From: Rhodococcus zopfii NBRC 100606 = JCM 9919 | GTDB taxonomy: Bacteria > Actinomycetota > Actinomycetes > Mycobacteriales > Mycobacteriaceae | Length of the DNA stretch: 64,000 bases | Direction: 5' to 3' | NCBI RefSeq assembly: GCF_001895025.1 | Contig: NZ_BCXI01000007.1 | Location: 1-64,000, forward strand | Shown: piece by piece, positions 8,408 through 17,037 of the stretch | How the letters are laid out: the number at the start of each line of letters is the position of its first letter | Numbering within the stretch: position 1 is the first letter of the stretch | The notes under the pieces: model-generated | Told to the model about the DNA's origin: nothing | Seen by the model: the letters and a program-made list of their open reading frames with translations, nothing else | Databases searched by the model: none | Made by a program: the position numbers and the translations under genes

Positions 8408-8662
8408 GGCGGTCTCTTTTCCTGAGAGGACGGGTACTGCGTTTCGGCGTTCTCGACGATAGCCCTCCGCGCGGGTCTGCGCCGTGTTTCCGCTGGCAGG
8501 CGGGTATGTGGTCGATATCCCGTGTCGCCCGGTGCAATTCCGGCGACGGCTGCACCCCATACCGGCGGTGAGGGGAGTTCGGGCCGTGATGATCAAAAAC
8601 ATGCCGGGAACGCGTAGCGCGCGCATACTACCGATACCACTCACCTCGTGAAAGGGACGGTC

Positions 8663-9088
8663 ATGTCCGAAGAAGTGCGTGTCAATCCGGAGGCCGGCAG
8701 CGTCAAACAGGGCATCGCTGCGGGCACCTCCATCGGAGCCGCGGTGATCCTCGTGACCCTCGGCATCATCTCCCTCTTCCAAGGAATCGCCGCCGTAGCG
8801 GAGGACGAAGTCTTCGTCCGTGGCGTCGAGTACATGTACAAGCTCGATTTCACCGGTTGGGGCTGGATCCACATCATTCTCGGCATCCTCATGATCCTCG
8901 TGGGTATCGCGTTGATGGCGGGCCAGACGTGGGCGCGGGTCACCGCGGTCATCATCGCGGCGCTGTCGATCATCGCGAACTTCCTGTGGCTGCCGTACTA
9001 CCCGTGGTGGTCGATCCTGATCATCGCGCTCGACATCGTGGTCATCTGGGCGGTGTCGACGTGGAAGCCGCAGCCCGACTACTACTAG
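8663..9088 (+). CDS. DUF7144-type four-helix membrane protein
   Basis: A 141-residue protein with four hydrophobic helices and the conserved GWGWIHIILG and LWLPYYPWWSILIIALDIVVIWAV segments. It has a paralogue in this window at 21364-21783. ATG 8663 has GAAAGGGA upstream and aligns with the paralogue's start. It is probably a small integral membrane protein of the cytoplasmic membrane, and its role is unknown. Confidence 0.78.
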   Translation: MSEEVRVNPEAGSVKQGIAAGTSIGAAVILVTLGIISLFQGIAAVAEDEVFVRGVEYMYKLDFTGWGWIHIILGILMILVGIALMAGQTWARVTAVIIAALSIIANFLWLPYYPWWSILIIALDIVVIWAVSTWKPQPDYY

Positions 9089-9098
9089 ACCCTGAGCA

Positions 9099-10529
9099 AT
9101 GACCACCGGCGCCGGCCCCTCCGGCTCGAGTACCCCGGACGGCCCGCTCGCCTCGGGCGAGCGGGCCGAACTGGAGCGATTGCGAGCCGAGGTCGCGTCC
9201 CTGCGGTCGCGGGCCGCGGGGCCTCCCCCCGCGGCGCTGCCGCGGGAACGCGAACCTCGGCACGCCCTGCGGTGGACGGCCGTGGCGATCCTCACCGTCC
9301 TGGTCGCGGTCCTCGCGCTCGCGACGGTGACCGCCCGATTCGTGCGCGGCGAAGTCCTCGACACGGACCGATACGTCACCACCGTCGCTCCGCTGGCATC
9401 CGATCCGGCGATCCAGGATCAGATCGCCGACTCCGTCACCGACGAGATCTTCGCCCGGGTCGATATCCAGCAACTCACCGCGGACGCGCTGTCGGCGCTC
9501 ACCGACCTGGTACCGGCGACCGGGAACGCGCCGCGTCTCGACCGCGCTATCGATGGGCTGGCGCCGGTGATCGCCGGGCAGGCACGCAGTTTCGTCAACG
9601 AAACGGTGCTGTCCCTGGTGCGCAGCGACCAATTCGACGACCTGTGGATCCAGGCGAACCGTGCCGCCCACACCGGTCTGGTCGCGGTCGTGACAGGCGA
9701 GGTCGGGCCGTCCTCGGTGACGGTGGACGAGTCCGGCACGGTCAGCATCTCGCTGGGCACGGTCATCGACAATGTCAAAGCACGCCTGATCGACCGGGGC
9801 TTCACGTTCGCGGAGAAGATCCCGGCGATCGACAAGCAGTTCGTCCTGTTCCAATCACCGGATCTGGTGCGCGCGCAACGCGCGGTGTCCGCGCTGGACA
9901 AGGCGTCCGGGATCCTGCCGTGGGTCACGATCGCTGCGGCGGTGGCCGCCGTGGTGGTTGCACCCGCGGGCCGGCGCCTGCGCGCCCTCGCGTTCGTCGG
10001 CGTCGCCCTGGCGATCGGGATGCTCGTGCTCGCAATCGCACTGATCATCGGGCGCGCAATCTATCTCGACAAGATCCCGCCCGACGTGCTGTCTCCGGAC
10101 GCCGCCTCCACACTCATCGACACGGTGCTCGTGCCGCTGCGGGCCGCGCTACGCGGTGTCGCCGTCCTCGGCCTGGTGATCGCCGTGGCGGCGTACCTGA
10201 CCGGCGGCTCGGCTTCGGCAACCGCCGTGCGCCGCGGTTTCGGACGCGGACTGGACACCTTGCAGCGGGTGCGCCGTACGCGCCCGCCGAACGAAGTGGA
10301 ACTGTGGGTGGCACGAGCCCGAGTTCCATTGCGGGTGGCAATCATTGCGATCGGTGCGGTGCTGCTGATGTTCTGGCGGTACCCCACGGGTCTGGTGGTG
10401 GTGTGGATCGTGATCGGTGTCCTCCTCGCTCTGCTGGTACTCGAAGTGTTCGTCCGTCCGGTGCGGACGTGGCAGGCGCAGTCCGCTGCCGGCACCCGGC
10501 CACCGGACACCGACGCACCGACCGGGTAG
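9099..10529 (+). CDS. Multi-pass membrane protein of unknown function
   Basis: 476 residues. A short N-terminal heptad-like segment (ERAELERLRAEVASLRSR) is followed by one membrane helix (about 58-80), an extracytoplasmic domain of about 190 residues, and about five more helices from residue 270 to 450. It starts 10 nt after the DUF7144 gene and ends 6 nt before the diacylglycerol-kinase-like gene, so the three are probably one operon. I do not recognise the family; it resembles uncharacterised actinobacterial integral membrane proteins. Confidence 0.65.
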   Translation: MTTGAGPSGSSTPDGPLASGERAELERLRAEVASLRSRAAGPPPAALPREREPRHALRWTAVAILTVLVAVLALATVTARFVRGEVLDTDRYVTTVAPLASDPAIQDQIADSVTDEIFARVDIQQLTADALSALTDLVPATGNAPRLDRAIDGLAPVIAGQARSFVNETVLSLVRSDQFDDLWIQANRAAHTGLVAVVTGEVGPSSVTVDESGTVSISLGTVIDNVKARLIDRGFTFAEKIPAIDKQFVLFQSPDLVRAQRAVSALDKASGILPWVTIAAAVAAVVVAPAGRRLRALAFVGVALAIGMLVLAIALIIGRAIYLDKIPPDVLSPDAASTLIDTVLVPLRAALRGVAVLGLVIAVAAYLTGGSASATAVRRGFGRGLDTLQRVRRTRPPNEVELWVARARVPLRVAIIAIGAVLLMFWRYPTGLVVVWIVIGVLLALLVLEVFVRPVRTWQAQSAAGTRPPDTDAPTG

Positions 10530-10535
10530 CCCACC

Positions 10536-11885
10536 ATGTCCGCCGTCGTCGACGAGGTTCCGGGCGCGGCACGCTGGTGGGCGCGCGCCGCCGGACTCTG
10601 TGTGCTCGCCGCGATCGTCCTGCCGATCGCCGAGGCGGGTGTGCGTGGTGTCGTGCTGCTCGTGATCGTCGGAATCGCGGGGGTCGTGGTCACCGTCGCC
10701 GCGACCTACTGGTTCCTGTCCCGGCGAGGAGCACTGCGGGCGGCTGCGCTCGGGCTGGCCGTCCTGGTGCCGATCGCGGTGCTGGCGTTGTACATCCACC
10801 AGCGGCACCTGTGGGTCGTGGTCGTCGCGGGTGTTCTCATCGCACTCGCCCTCGTGTGTGCCCGCGCGGCATTGCGGATCCACCACGACGAGTCCGCCCA
10901 GCCCGAATATCCCGCGACGCCGGTGACTCGGCCGTTCCTGGTGATGAATCCTCGCTCCGGCGGCGGGAAGGTGATCAAGTTCGATCTGCAGCGCAAGGCC
11001 GAGGCATTGGGCGCCACGGTGGCGCTGCTCGACGGCCCCGAACCGGTCGACGTGGAGGCACTGGCCCTCGAGGCGGTCGCGCGCGGAGCCGACCTGCTCG
11101 GGGTGGCCGGTGGCGACGGCACCCAGGCGCTTGTCGCCGGGATCGCCGCCGCGCACGACCTCCCGTTCGTGGTGATCAGCGCCGGAACCCGCAACCATTT
11201 CGCGCTCGATCTGGGACTGGACCGCGACGATCCCGCCGCGTGCCTCGACGCGCTGCGCGACGGTGTCGAGTTGCACGTCGATCTCGGCGACATCGACGGC
11301 CGCACGTTCGTCAACAACGCCTCGTTCGGGGTGTACGCCGACATCGTGCAGAGCTCGGACTATCGCGACGACAAGACGGGGACCGTGCTCGAGATGCTGC
11401 CGGACCTGCTCGCGGGCAGTCGTGGGGTGCGGCTGCGTGCCCGAATCGACGCGGAACTCGTCGACGGCCCACAGGCGATCCTGGTCAGCAACGGCCCGTA
11501 CACCACCGACGACCTGGCCGGACTGGGCCGGCGTACCAGGCTCGACCGGGGCCGCCTCGGTGTGGTGGCGATCGCGGTGTCCGGCGCGCGGCAGGCGGTC
11601 GGTCTGCTCAACCGGGCGCGCAGCCGAGGCCTCGTGCAGCGCACCGCAACCGAGGTGGTCGTCGATGCCGACGCACCCGACATCCCGGTCGGTGTCGACG
11701 GCGAGTCCCTGCGCATGCCGACACCGGTGCGGTGCACGATCACCCCGGGTGCGCTCCGGGTACGGGTTCCCCGCAACCGCCCGGGCGTCCGTGTTCCCCC
11801 GCCTGCCCTGGATTGGGTGAGGCTGCGCGAACTCGCCCTGCCGCGTCGTCAGTCGTCGGGTTCCGCGTCCCCGGGGGTGCGCTGA
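10536..11885 (+). CDS. Membrane-anchored diacylglycerol/lipid kinase family protein
   Basis: 449 residues. About 110 N-terminal residues hold four hydrophobic helices. The catalytic domain of the diacylglycerol/sphingosine kinase family follows, with VMNPRSGGGK (about residue 135) and VAGGDGTQA (GGDGT near 192-196), the ATP-binding signature, then ISAGTRNHFALDLG and a C-terminal beta domain (VGVDGESL). It likely phosphorylates a membrane lipid such as diacylglycerol; fusion to membrane helices is less common than the soluble DgkB form. It follows the preceding membrane protein by 6 nt, and its 3' end overlaps the converging transporter gene by 37 nt. Confidence 0.8.
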   Translation: MSAVVDEVPGAARWWARAAGLCVLAAIVLPIAEAGVRGVVLLVIVGIAGVVVTVAATYWFLSRRGALRAAALGLAVLVPIAVLALYIHQRHLWVVVVAGVLIALALVCARAALRIHHDESAQPEYPATPVTRPFLVMNPRSGGGKVIKFDLQRKAEALGATVALLDGPEPVDVEALALEAVARGADLLGVAGGDGTQALVAGIAAAHDLPFVVISAGTRNHFALDLGLDRDDPAACLDALRDGVELHVDLGDIDGRTFVNNASFGVYADIVQSSDYRDDKTGTVLEMLPDLLAGSRGVRLRARIDAELVDGPQAILVSNGPYTTDDLAGLGRRTRLDRGRLGVVAIAVSGARQAVGLLNRARSRGLVQRTATEVVVDADAPDIPVGVDGESLRMPTPVRCTITPGALRVRVPRNRPGVRVPPPALDWVRLRELALPRRQSSGSASPGVR

Positions 11886-13501
11886 CCGACGTCCTCGGCG
11901 CCGACCGGCCGACGAGGCAATCGGCCCGTGCCGAACAGTGCCGCCACCGCAATCAGCGCGGTGACCGCGAACGCGACCTGCAGTGCCTCGAGTCGCGCAT
12001 CCGAATTGACGGCGACGATCGCCTGCTGGGTGGCGGCGTCTACGCCGGCCTGGTCGAGCGCGCTCATGAGCTGGGTGTCGGACAGGAACGGAACTCCGGC
12101 TGCCATGTCGGTGGTGGCCTGCTGTTCCACCGACGCCGGGACTGCCGGGTTGTCCTCGATGCCGGCTACCACCGAGGACGTGAGGGTGGCGATGAGAATC
12201 GATCCGATCAACGCGGTGCCCAATGATGCACCGAGGTTCGTGGCGGTGTTCTGCAAGCCGCCGACCTCGGCGCTGCGTGTGTCGGGCACCGCCGACACCG
12301 TGACCGCGCCCAGTTGGGACGCGAGTGCTCCCAATCCCAAACCCATCAACAACATCGGGATCGAGACGACTGCCGCGTTGGCACCGGGGTCCATGCCGGC
12401 GGTGAGAACCAGGATGCCCACGATCATCGACCCGAGCCCGAGCCGGACGACACGCTGCGGATTCGCGTGCGGCCACAGCTTGGGTACTCCGGTCGCCGCG
12501 AGCACCAAGGCGATCGACAGCGGCAGAATTCGGACACCGGTCTGGACCGCACTCAGCTCGAGCACCACCGACAGGAACAGCGGAACCGAGAAGAACACCC
12601 CGGCCTGGACCGCGAACTGCGCGAAGAACATGCCGAGTCCGCCGGTGAGTTGCCGGTTCGTCAGGAGGGCCGGGTCGACCAGCGCCTCACGTCCTCGCTC
12701 CGTCAAGAAATGCTGACGCCGCAGGAACAGGTAGAGCACCAACATGCCACCGAGCACCAGCCAGATGACAGGGGACATGCCGATCACCTGCGGAGCTCCG
12801 GACTTGGAACGGACCCAACCCCATTCGCTCGACCGCAGCACCCCGTAGACGACCATCGTGAGGCCGATCACGGACAACACCGAACTGACGAGGTCGAGCC
12901 GCGTGCGTTGCGGCGGCACGTCCTGCACTTTCCGTAGAACCAGCAGAATCAGCAGCACGACGACGACCTCGCCGAAGAAGACGTACCGCCAGGATGCGAA
13001 CGTCGTCACCGCCCCGCCGAGCAGCGGGCCCACCGCCACGGCCATCGCCCCGGCGGCCGCGACCAGCCCGTACGCCGCTGCCCGACGTTCCGGTGAGAAG
13101 TTCGAGGCGACGAGAGAAACGATGGCGGGCATGATCAGTGCGGCGCCGACGCCTTCGAGCAGTGACCAGCCCAGCAGCAGGATCGCCAGGTTGGGGGCGA
13201 GCCCGGTGACGAACGATCCGATGCCGTAGATGATCAATCCCAGGCCGAACGCCCTGCGTCGGCCGAGGATGGAGCCGATCTTTCCACCGGTGATCATCAG
13301 TGAGGCCATCACGAGGGTGTACAGGGTGATCGCCGTTTGGATGCCGGTGATCGTGGTGCCGACGTCCTGCGCGACCGTCGCCATCGACACATTCATCACC
13401 GAGCTGTCGAGGGTCATGAGGAACTGACCCGACGCGAGCACCGCCAGGACCAGAGTCGATCCGGAACCGACTCCCCGGGCCGGGGGCTTCTCGACGCTCA
13501 T
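11849..13501 (-). CDS. MFS drug exporter, DHA2 family (14 helices)
   Basis: 550 residues with about 14 membrane helices. The N-terminal LDSSVMNVSMATVAQDVG motif and the GGKIGSILGRRRAF loop are typical of the DHA2 (EmrB/QacA) drug:proton antiporters. There is a large extracytoplasmic loop near the C-terminus (residues about 455-515). I chose ATG 13501 (MSVEKPP), since residues encoded upstream are not transporter-like. No regulator gene is adjacent. The substrate cannot be predicted. Confidence 0.85.
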   Translation of the reverse strand: MSVEKPPARGVGSGSTLVLAVLASGQFLMTLDSSVMNVSMATVAQDVGTTITGIQTAITLYTLVMASLMITGGKIGSILGRRRAFGLGLIIYGIGSFVTGLAPNLAILLLGWSLLEGVGAALIMPAIVSLVASNFSPERRAAAYGLVAAAGAMAVAVGPLLGGAVTTFASWRYVFFGEVVVVLLILLVLRKVQDVPPQRTRLDLVSSVLSVIGLTMVVYGVLRSSEWGWVRSKSGAPQVIGMSPVIWLVLGGMLVLYLFLRRQHFLTERGREALVDPALLTNRQLTGGLGMFFAQFAVQAGVFFSVPLFLSVVLELSAVQTGVRILPLSIALVLAATGVPKLWPHANPQRVVRLGLGSMIVGILVLTAGMDPGANAAVVSIPMLLMGLGLGALASQLGAVTVSAVPDTRSAEVGGLQNTATNLGASLGTALIGSILIATLTSSVVAGIEDNPAVPASVEQQATTDMAAGVPFLSDTQLMSALDQAGVDAATQQAIVAVNSDARLEALQVAFAVTALIAVAALFGTGRLPRRPVGAEDVGQRTPGDAEPDD

Positions 13502-13694
13502 GTTCGACCGCTTCCGATCCCGGCCGGAACGACCGCTGGACGAATCGTGTTGGGGCAACCGCTCCCAAGTACAGCAGGTCGCGCCCTGAGCCGCCCGTTT
13601 TCGCACGCGCCGGATTGCCTGTGGTGCCGCGGTGGACTAGACACGGACGAGCATCGTCGCGAATCGGGACGGGCATCGTGGTGAAAGGGGACAT

Positions 13695-14513
13695 ATGCAG
13701 GTCGAGGGCAAGGTTGCGGTGGTCACCGGAGCGGGAGGCGGCATCGGTGCGGCGATCGCGGGAAGTCTGGTCGCGGCGGGGGCCAAGGTTCTGCTCGCCG
13801 ACCTCGACGGCGACGCCGCGCAGCGGGTCGCCGCCGAACTCGATCCCTCCGGAACGGGATCGGCTCTCGGGGTGCGGGCGGACGTGGCCGACAGCGACGA
13901 GATTCGCGCCCTCGTCGACCGTGCGGAGCGCGAACTCGGGCCGGTGGCACTGTATTTCGCGAACGCCGGGATCACCGGCGCGCCCGGTCTCGATGCCGAT
14001 GAGTCCGTGTGGGACCGCGCGTTCGACGTGAACGTGCGCGCTCACATCCGCGCTGCCCAACTGCTCGTGCCGAGGTGGCTCGACCGCGGCGAGGGTTATT
14101 TCGTTTCCACCGCATCCGCGGCCGGCCTGCTGACCCAGATCGGATCGGCCACCTATTCGGTGACGAAGCACGCAGCCGTCGGATTCGCGGAGTGGTTGTC
14201 GGTCACTTATGGCGACAAGGGAATCCGCGTGTCCTGCCTGTGCCCGATGGGGGTCGAGACCGCGTTGCTACGGGAGGGGGAGCGATCCGGAACCGGGCTG
14301 GGCGACACGGCGACCCGCGCCGTCACCTCCGCGGGGAAGGTACTCGCGCCGTCCGAGGTTGCGGAGATCGTCCTCGCCGCGATCGGGGAGGAACATTTCC
14401 TGATCCTGCCGCATGCGGAAGTTCTCGACATGTACCGCTACAAGGGTGCGGACTACGACCGCTGGATCGCCGGGATGCGCCGATTCCAGGCGAAGTTGCT
14501 CGCGGACGGTTGA
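13695..14513 (+). CDS. SDR family oxidoreductase
   Basis: 272 residues of the classical short-chain dehydrogenase type: TGAGGGIG cofactor motif (about residues 11-18), NAGI at about 92, and catalytic YSVTK with Tyr154 and Lys158. AAAGGGG precedes the ATG. The C-terminal part (EEHFLILPH, YRYKGADYDRWI) is like a common actinobacterial subgroup of unknown substrate. It stands just upstream of the DrrAB-type exporter, 81 nt apart, but there is no overlap to show an operon. Confidence 0.82.
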   Translation: MQVEGKVAVVTGAGGGIGAAIAGSLVAAGAKVLLADLDGDAAQRVAAELDPSGTGSALGVRADVADSDEIRALVDRAERELGPVALYFANAGITGAPGLDADESVWDRAFDVNVRAHIRAAQLLVPRWLDRGEGYFVSTASAAGLLTQIGSATYSVTKHAAVGFAEWLSVTYGDKGIRVSCLCPMGVETALLREGERSGTGLGDTATRAVTSAGKVLAPSEVAEIVLAAIGEEHFLILPHAEVLDMYRYKGADYDRWIAGMRRFQAKLLADG

Positions 14514-14594
14514 GCGCCCCGCGGAAAACCGGTCGCGACTTGTCGGTACCGTCGGGCAGACTGGGGGCACACGACGACGGTCAGGGGAGGACCG

Positions 14595-15563
14595 ATGGTT
14601 GATGCCATAGTCGCAGAGGGTCTGATCAAGACCTACGGGAAGGTGCGGGCGCTCGACGGCGTCGATCTGCGCGTACCGGAGGGCACGGTGACCGCATTGC
14701 TCGGACCGAACGGTGCGGGCAAGACCACCGCGGTGCGGGTGCTGACCACTCTGCTGGTGCCGGACTCCGGCCGCGCCGAGGTCGCCGGCTACGACGTCGT
14801 CGCCGATGCCCGTGCCCTGCGGGCGTACATCGGGGCCTCCGGGCAGTACGCGGCGGTCGACGAGTACCTGACCGGCTTCGAGAATCTCGAGATGGTGGGC
14901 CGGCTCTACCATCTCGGTGCCAGACGCAGCCGGGAACGTGCCCGTGAACTGCTCGAACGGTTCGATCTCGTCGAGGCAGGCGACCGCCCCGTCAAAGGCT
15001 ATTCCGGAGGGATGCGCCGCCGCCTCGACCTTGCGGGTGCTCTCGTCGCCGAGCCGCCGGTTCTGTTCCTCGACGAACCCACCACCGGTCTCGATCCCCG
15101 GGCCCGGCTCGGGCTCTGGGAGGTCATCGAACAGCTGGTTGCGCGTGGCACGACGCTGCTGCTCACCACGCAGTACATGGAGGAAGCCGAACGGCTCGCC
15201 GACGACATCGCCGTGATCGACCACGGCAGGGTGATCGCCGAGGGGACCGCCGACGAGCTCAAGAGCCTCGTCGGCAGCGAGCGTATCGAGCTGGGGATTC
15301 CCGATCAGGTGCACCGCGAGGTCGCGGTGCGCGAGCTCGAATCCGTCGCGGCCGGTGAGATCCAGATCGACGGCGGCGCGGGGACGCTGACGATCCCGGT
15401 CGGGTCGTCCCCGGACGGCGGCGCCGAGGCACTTCTCGTCGCGCTGGGCAAGTTGTCCGCTGCGGACGTGCGTGTGGTGGATGCAGCATTGCGCAAACCG
15501 ACACTCGACGACGTGTTTCTCACCCTGACCGGCCACGAGGCAGACGAGGAGGCGGCGAAGTGA
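14595..15563 (+). CDS. DrrA-type ABC exporter ATP-binding protein
   Basis: 322 residues. Walker A GPNGAGKT (37-44), the signature YSGGMRRRLDLAGAL, Walker B VLFLDEP and an H-loop segment are all present. The C-terminal extension (about residues 215-322) is typical of daunorubicin-resistance (DrrA) family ATPases. GGGGAGG is four bases before the ATG. It overlaps the permease gene by 4 nt, so the two make one exporter, likely for a lipid or hydrophobic drug. Confidence 0.9.
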   Translation: MVDAIVAEGLIKTYGKVRALDGVDLRVPEGTVTALLGPNGAGKTTAVRVLTTLLVPDSGRAEVAGYDVVADARALRAYIGASGQYAAVDEYLTGFENLEMVGRLYHLGARRSRERARELLERFDLVEAGDRPVKGYSGGMRRRLDLAGALVAEPPVLFLDEPTTGLDPRARLGLWEVIEQLVARGTTLLLTTQYMEEAERLADDIAVIDHGRVIAEGTADELKSLVGSERIELGIPDQVHREVAVRELESVAAGEIQIDGGAGTLTIPVGSSPDGGAEALLVALGKLSAADVRVVDAALRKPTLDDVFLTLTGHEADEEAAK

Positions 15564-16363
15564 ACACGATGCAGATGGTCGCGTCCGACGGGCTCACCAT
15601 CGCGAAACGCAACGTCATCAAGATCAAGCGTGTGCCCGACCTGATCGTGTTCACGATCCTCTCGCCGATCATGTTCGTGTTGCTGTTCGCGTATGTGTTC
15701 GGCAGTGCCATCGACATCCCGGGCATGTCGTACCGGGAATTCCTCATCGCGGGCATCTTCACCCAGACGGTGATCTTCGGGTCCACGTGGACCGGTCTGG
15801 GCATGGTCGAGGACCTGCAGAAGGGCATCATCGATCGGTTCCGCTCGCTGCCGATGGCGCCGTCCGCGGTGCTGATCGGCCGGACCACGAGCGATGTGCT
15901 CATCAACGTGGTGAGCCTGATCGTGATGTCGCTGACCGGTCTCGTCGTGGGCTGGCGCATCAACACATCACTGGGCGAGGCCGTTGCCGGATACCTGCTG
16001 CTGTTGCTGTTCGCCTACGCGTTGTCGTGGGTCATGGCGGTCATCGGCATGTGGATCCGCACACCGGAGGTGTTCAACAACGCGAGCTTCATGGTGATCT
16101 TCCCGTTGTCGTTCATCGCGAACACGTTCGTCGACCCGTCCTCGATGCCGCCGCTGCTGCGCACGATCGCCGAGTGGAATCCGATGTCCGCGTTGACGCA
16201 GGCGGTGCGCGAGCTGTTCGGGAACACGAACCCGATGATGCCGACGCCCGAGGTGTGGCCGCTGCAGAACCCGATCCTCGCCTCGCTGCTGTGGACCGCT
16301 CTGATGCTGATCGTGTTCGTGCCCTTGGCGATCCACCGCTATCAGAAGGCCGTCAGCCGCTGA
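15560..16363 (+). CDS. ABC-2 type permease (DrrB family)
   Basis: 267 residues with six hydrophobic helices of the ABC-2 membrane family; the family segment NPMSALTQAVRELFG lies near residue 210. The GTG start overlaps the stop of the ATPase gene by 4 nt. It is expected to dimerise in the cytoplasmic membrane and pair with the preceding ATPase. Confidence 0.88.
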   Translation: MNTMQMVASDGLTIAKRNVIKIKRVPDLIVFTILSPIMFVLLFAYVFGSAIDIPGMSYREFLIAGIFTQTVIFGSTWTGLGMVEDLQKGIIDRFRSLPMAPSAVLIGRTTSDVLINVVSLIVMSLTGLVVGWRINTSLGEAVAGYLLLLLFAYALSWVMAVIGMWIRTPEVFNNASFMVIFPLSFIANTFVDPSSMPPLLRTIAEWNPMSALTQAVRELFGNTNPMMPTPEVWPLQNPILASLLWTALMLIVFVPLAIHRYQKAVSR

Positions 16364-16390
16364 TCCTGCAATCACGGCTGAATCCTGCGA

Positions 16391-16825
16391 TCACAGCGGG
16401 CTGTCCATCCACGAGTAGTCGAGGCCGGCCCAGCCGCTGACGAGACCGAACGTTCCCAGCAGCCACAGCGTTGTGAGGACAACGGCGCCGGTGCCGAGCG
16501 CGCCCGCGCCGCGCACGACCCAGGACTGTCGGGAAAACCACGCCATGAACCGGTCGTACCGGGTGCGCACGCCGTGCAGGGTCCGGTGTGCCCACGCGAA
16601 CTCCGACGCGAGGATGCCGAGTCCGGCGAACACGATCAGCCATCCCGGCCCGGGGTAGGGGATCGCAACGACGCCGAGGACCAGCACGATCGTTCCGGCT
16701 GTGGCCACGGTGAGTCGGTAGGTCAGATTCAGAGTGGGTCGTACCGCGATGTGCGTGCGCAGCCGATGCAGGCGCCGCCGGATCGTCGGCGGCGAGGCAG
16801 ATGACTCGACCCGTTCACTGTTCAC
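16391..16825 (-). CDS. TIGR02611-type small membrane protein
   Basis: 144 residues with the IPYPGPGWLIVFAGLGILASEF signature of the TIGR02611/PGPGW membrane family and three or four hydrophobic helices. I chose the GTG at 16825, with GGAG five bases before it; the frame is open to 16960, but that stretch contains the intergenic side of the divergent promoter. It is transcribed away from the adenylation-PCP-acyltransferase gene. Role unknown. Confidence 0.75.
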   Translation of the reverse strand: MNSERVESSASPPTIRRRLHRLRTHIAVRPTLNLTYRLTVATAGTIVLVLGVVAIPYPGPGWLIVFAGLGILASEFAWAHRTLHGVRTRYDRFMAWFSRQSWVVRGAGALGTGAVVLTTLWLLGTFGLVSGWAGLDYSWMDSPL

Positions 16826-17006
16826 GATCGCTCCGGGTTCGTTCCTCTTCGGTCGCGTCGTTTCGTGTGCGACCGGCTCTCCGAGTTCCACTCTACCGGC
16901 GACCACCGAGTGCGGACGGGGGCGTTCGGAGGCCGCGATCGCCGGGCAGGCGTGAATCACCTGGTCGGCGGCCCAGCGACGTAGCGCAAACTCAGGCTGC
17001 CCTTTC

Positions 17007-17025
17007 TCAGGTTTGCCAAGCCTTA
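17007..17025. promoter_or_regulatory. IdeR/DmdR1-like iron box
   Basis: The 19 bases TCAGGTTTGCCAAGCCTTA match 14 of 19 positions of the mycobacterial IdeR consensus (TTAGGTTAGSCTAACCTAA as I recall it) and are an imperfect palindrome. The box directly abuts and overlaps the -10 region of the adenylation-PCP-acyltransferase gene, where a repressor would block transcription. Confidence 0.5.
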
Positions 17026-17031
17026 TAGACT
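17026..17031 (+). promoter_or_regulatory. Probable -10 box of a leaderless promoter
   Basis: TAGACT fits the TAnnnT pattern and ends seven bases before the GTG at 17038, so transcription would begin at or next to the start codon. No Shine-Dalgarno sequence is present upstream of the GTG, which agrees with a leaderless mRNA. Confidence 0.5.
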
Positions 17032-17037
17032 CCTGCG

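Noticed and set aside
11849-11885. The 37-nt convergent overlap of the lipid-kinase-like and exporter genes as antisense regulation
   Set aside because: Short 3' overlaps are common in compact actinobacterial genomes and nothing else here suggests regulation.
9272-12226. A 984-residue open frame on the plus strand
   Set aside because: It overlaps two well-supported genes in another frame. Its translation is rich in Arg, Gly and Pro without any domain, which is typical of a GC-rich shadow frame.
10149-12476. A 775-residue minus-strand open frame
   Set aside because: It overlaps the membrane protein, lipid-kinase-like and exporter genes, and has only low-complexity His/Arg/Asp-rich sequence.
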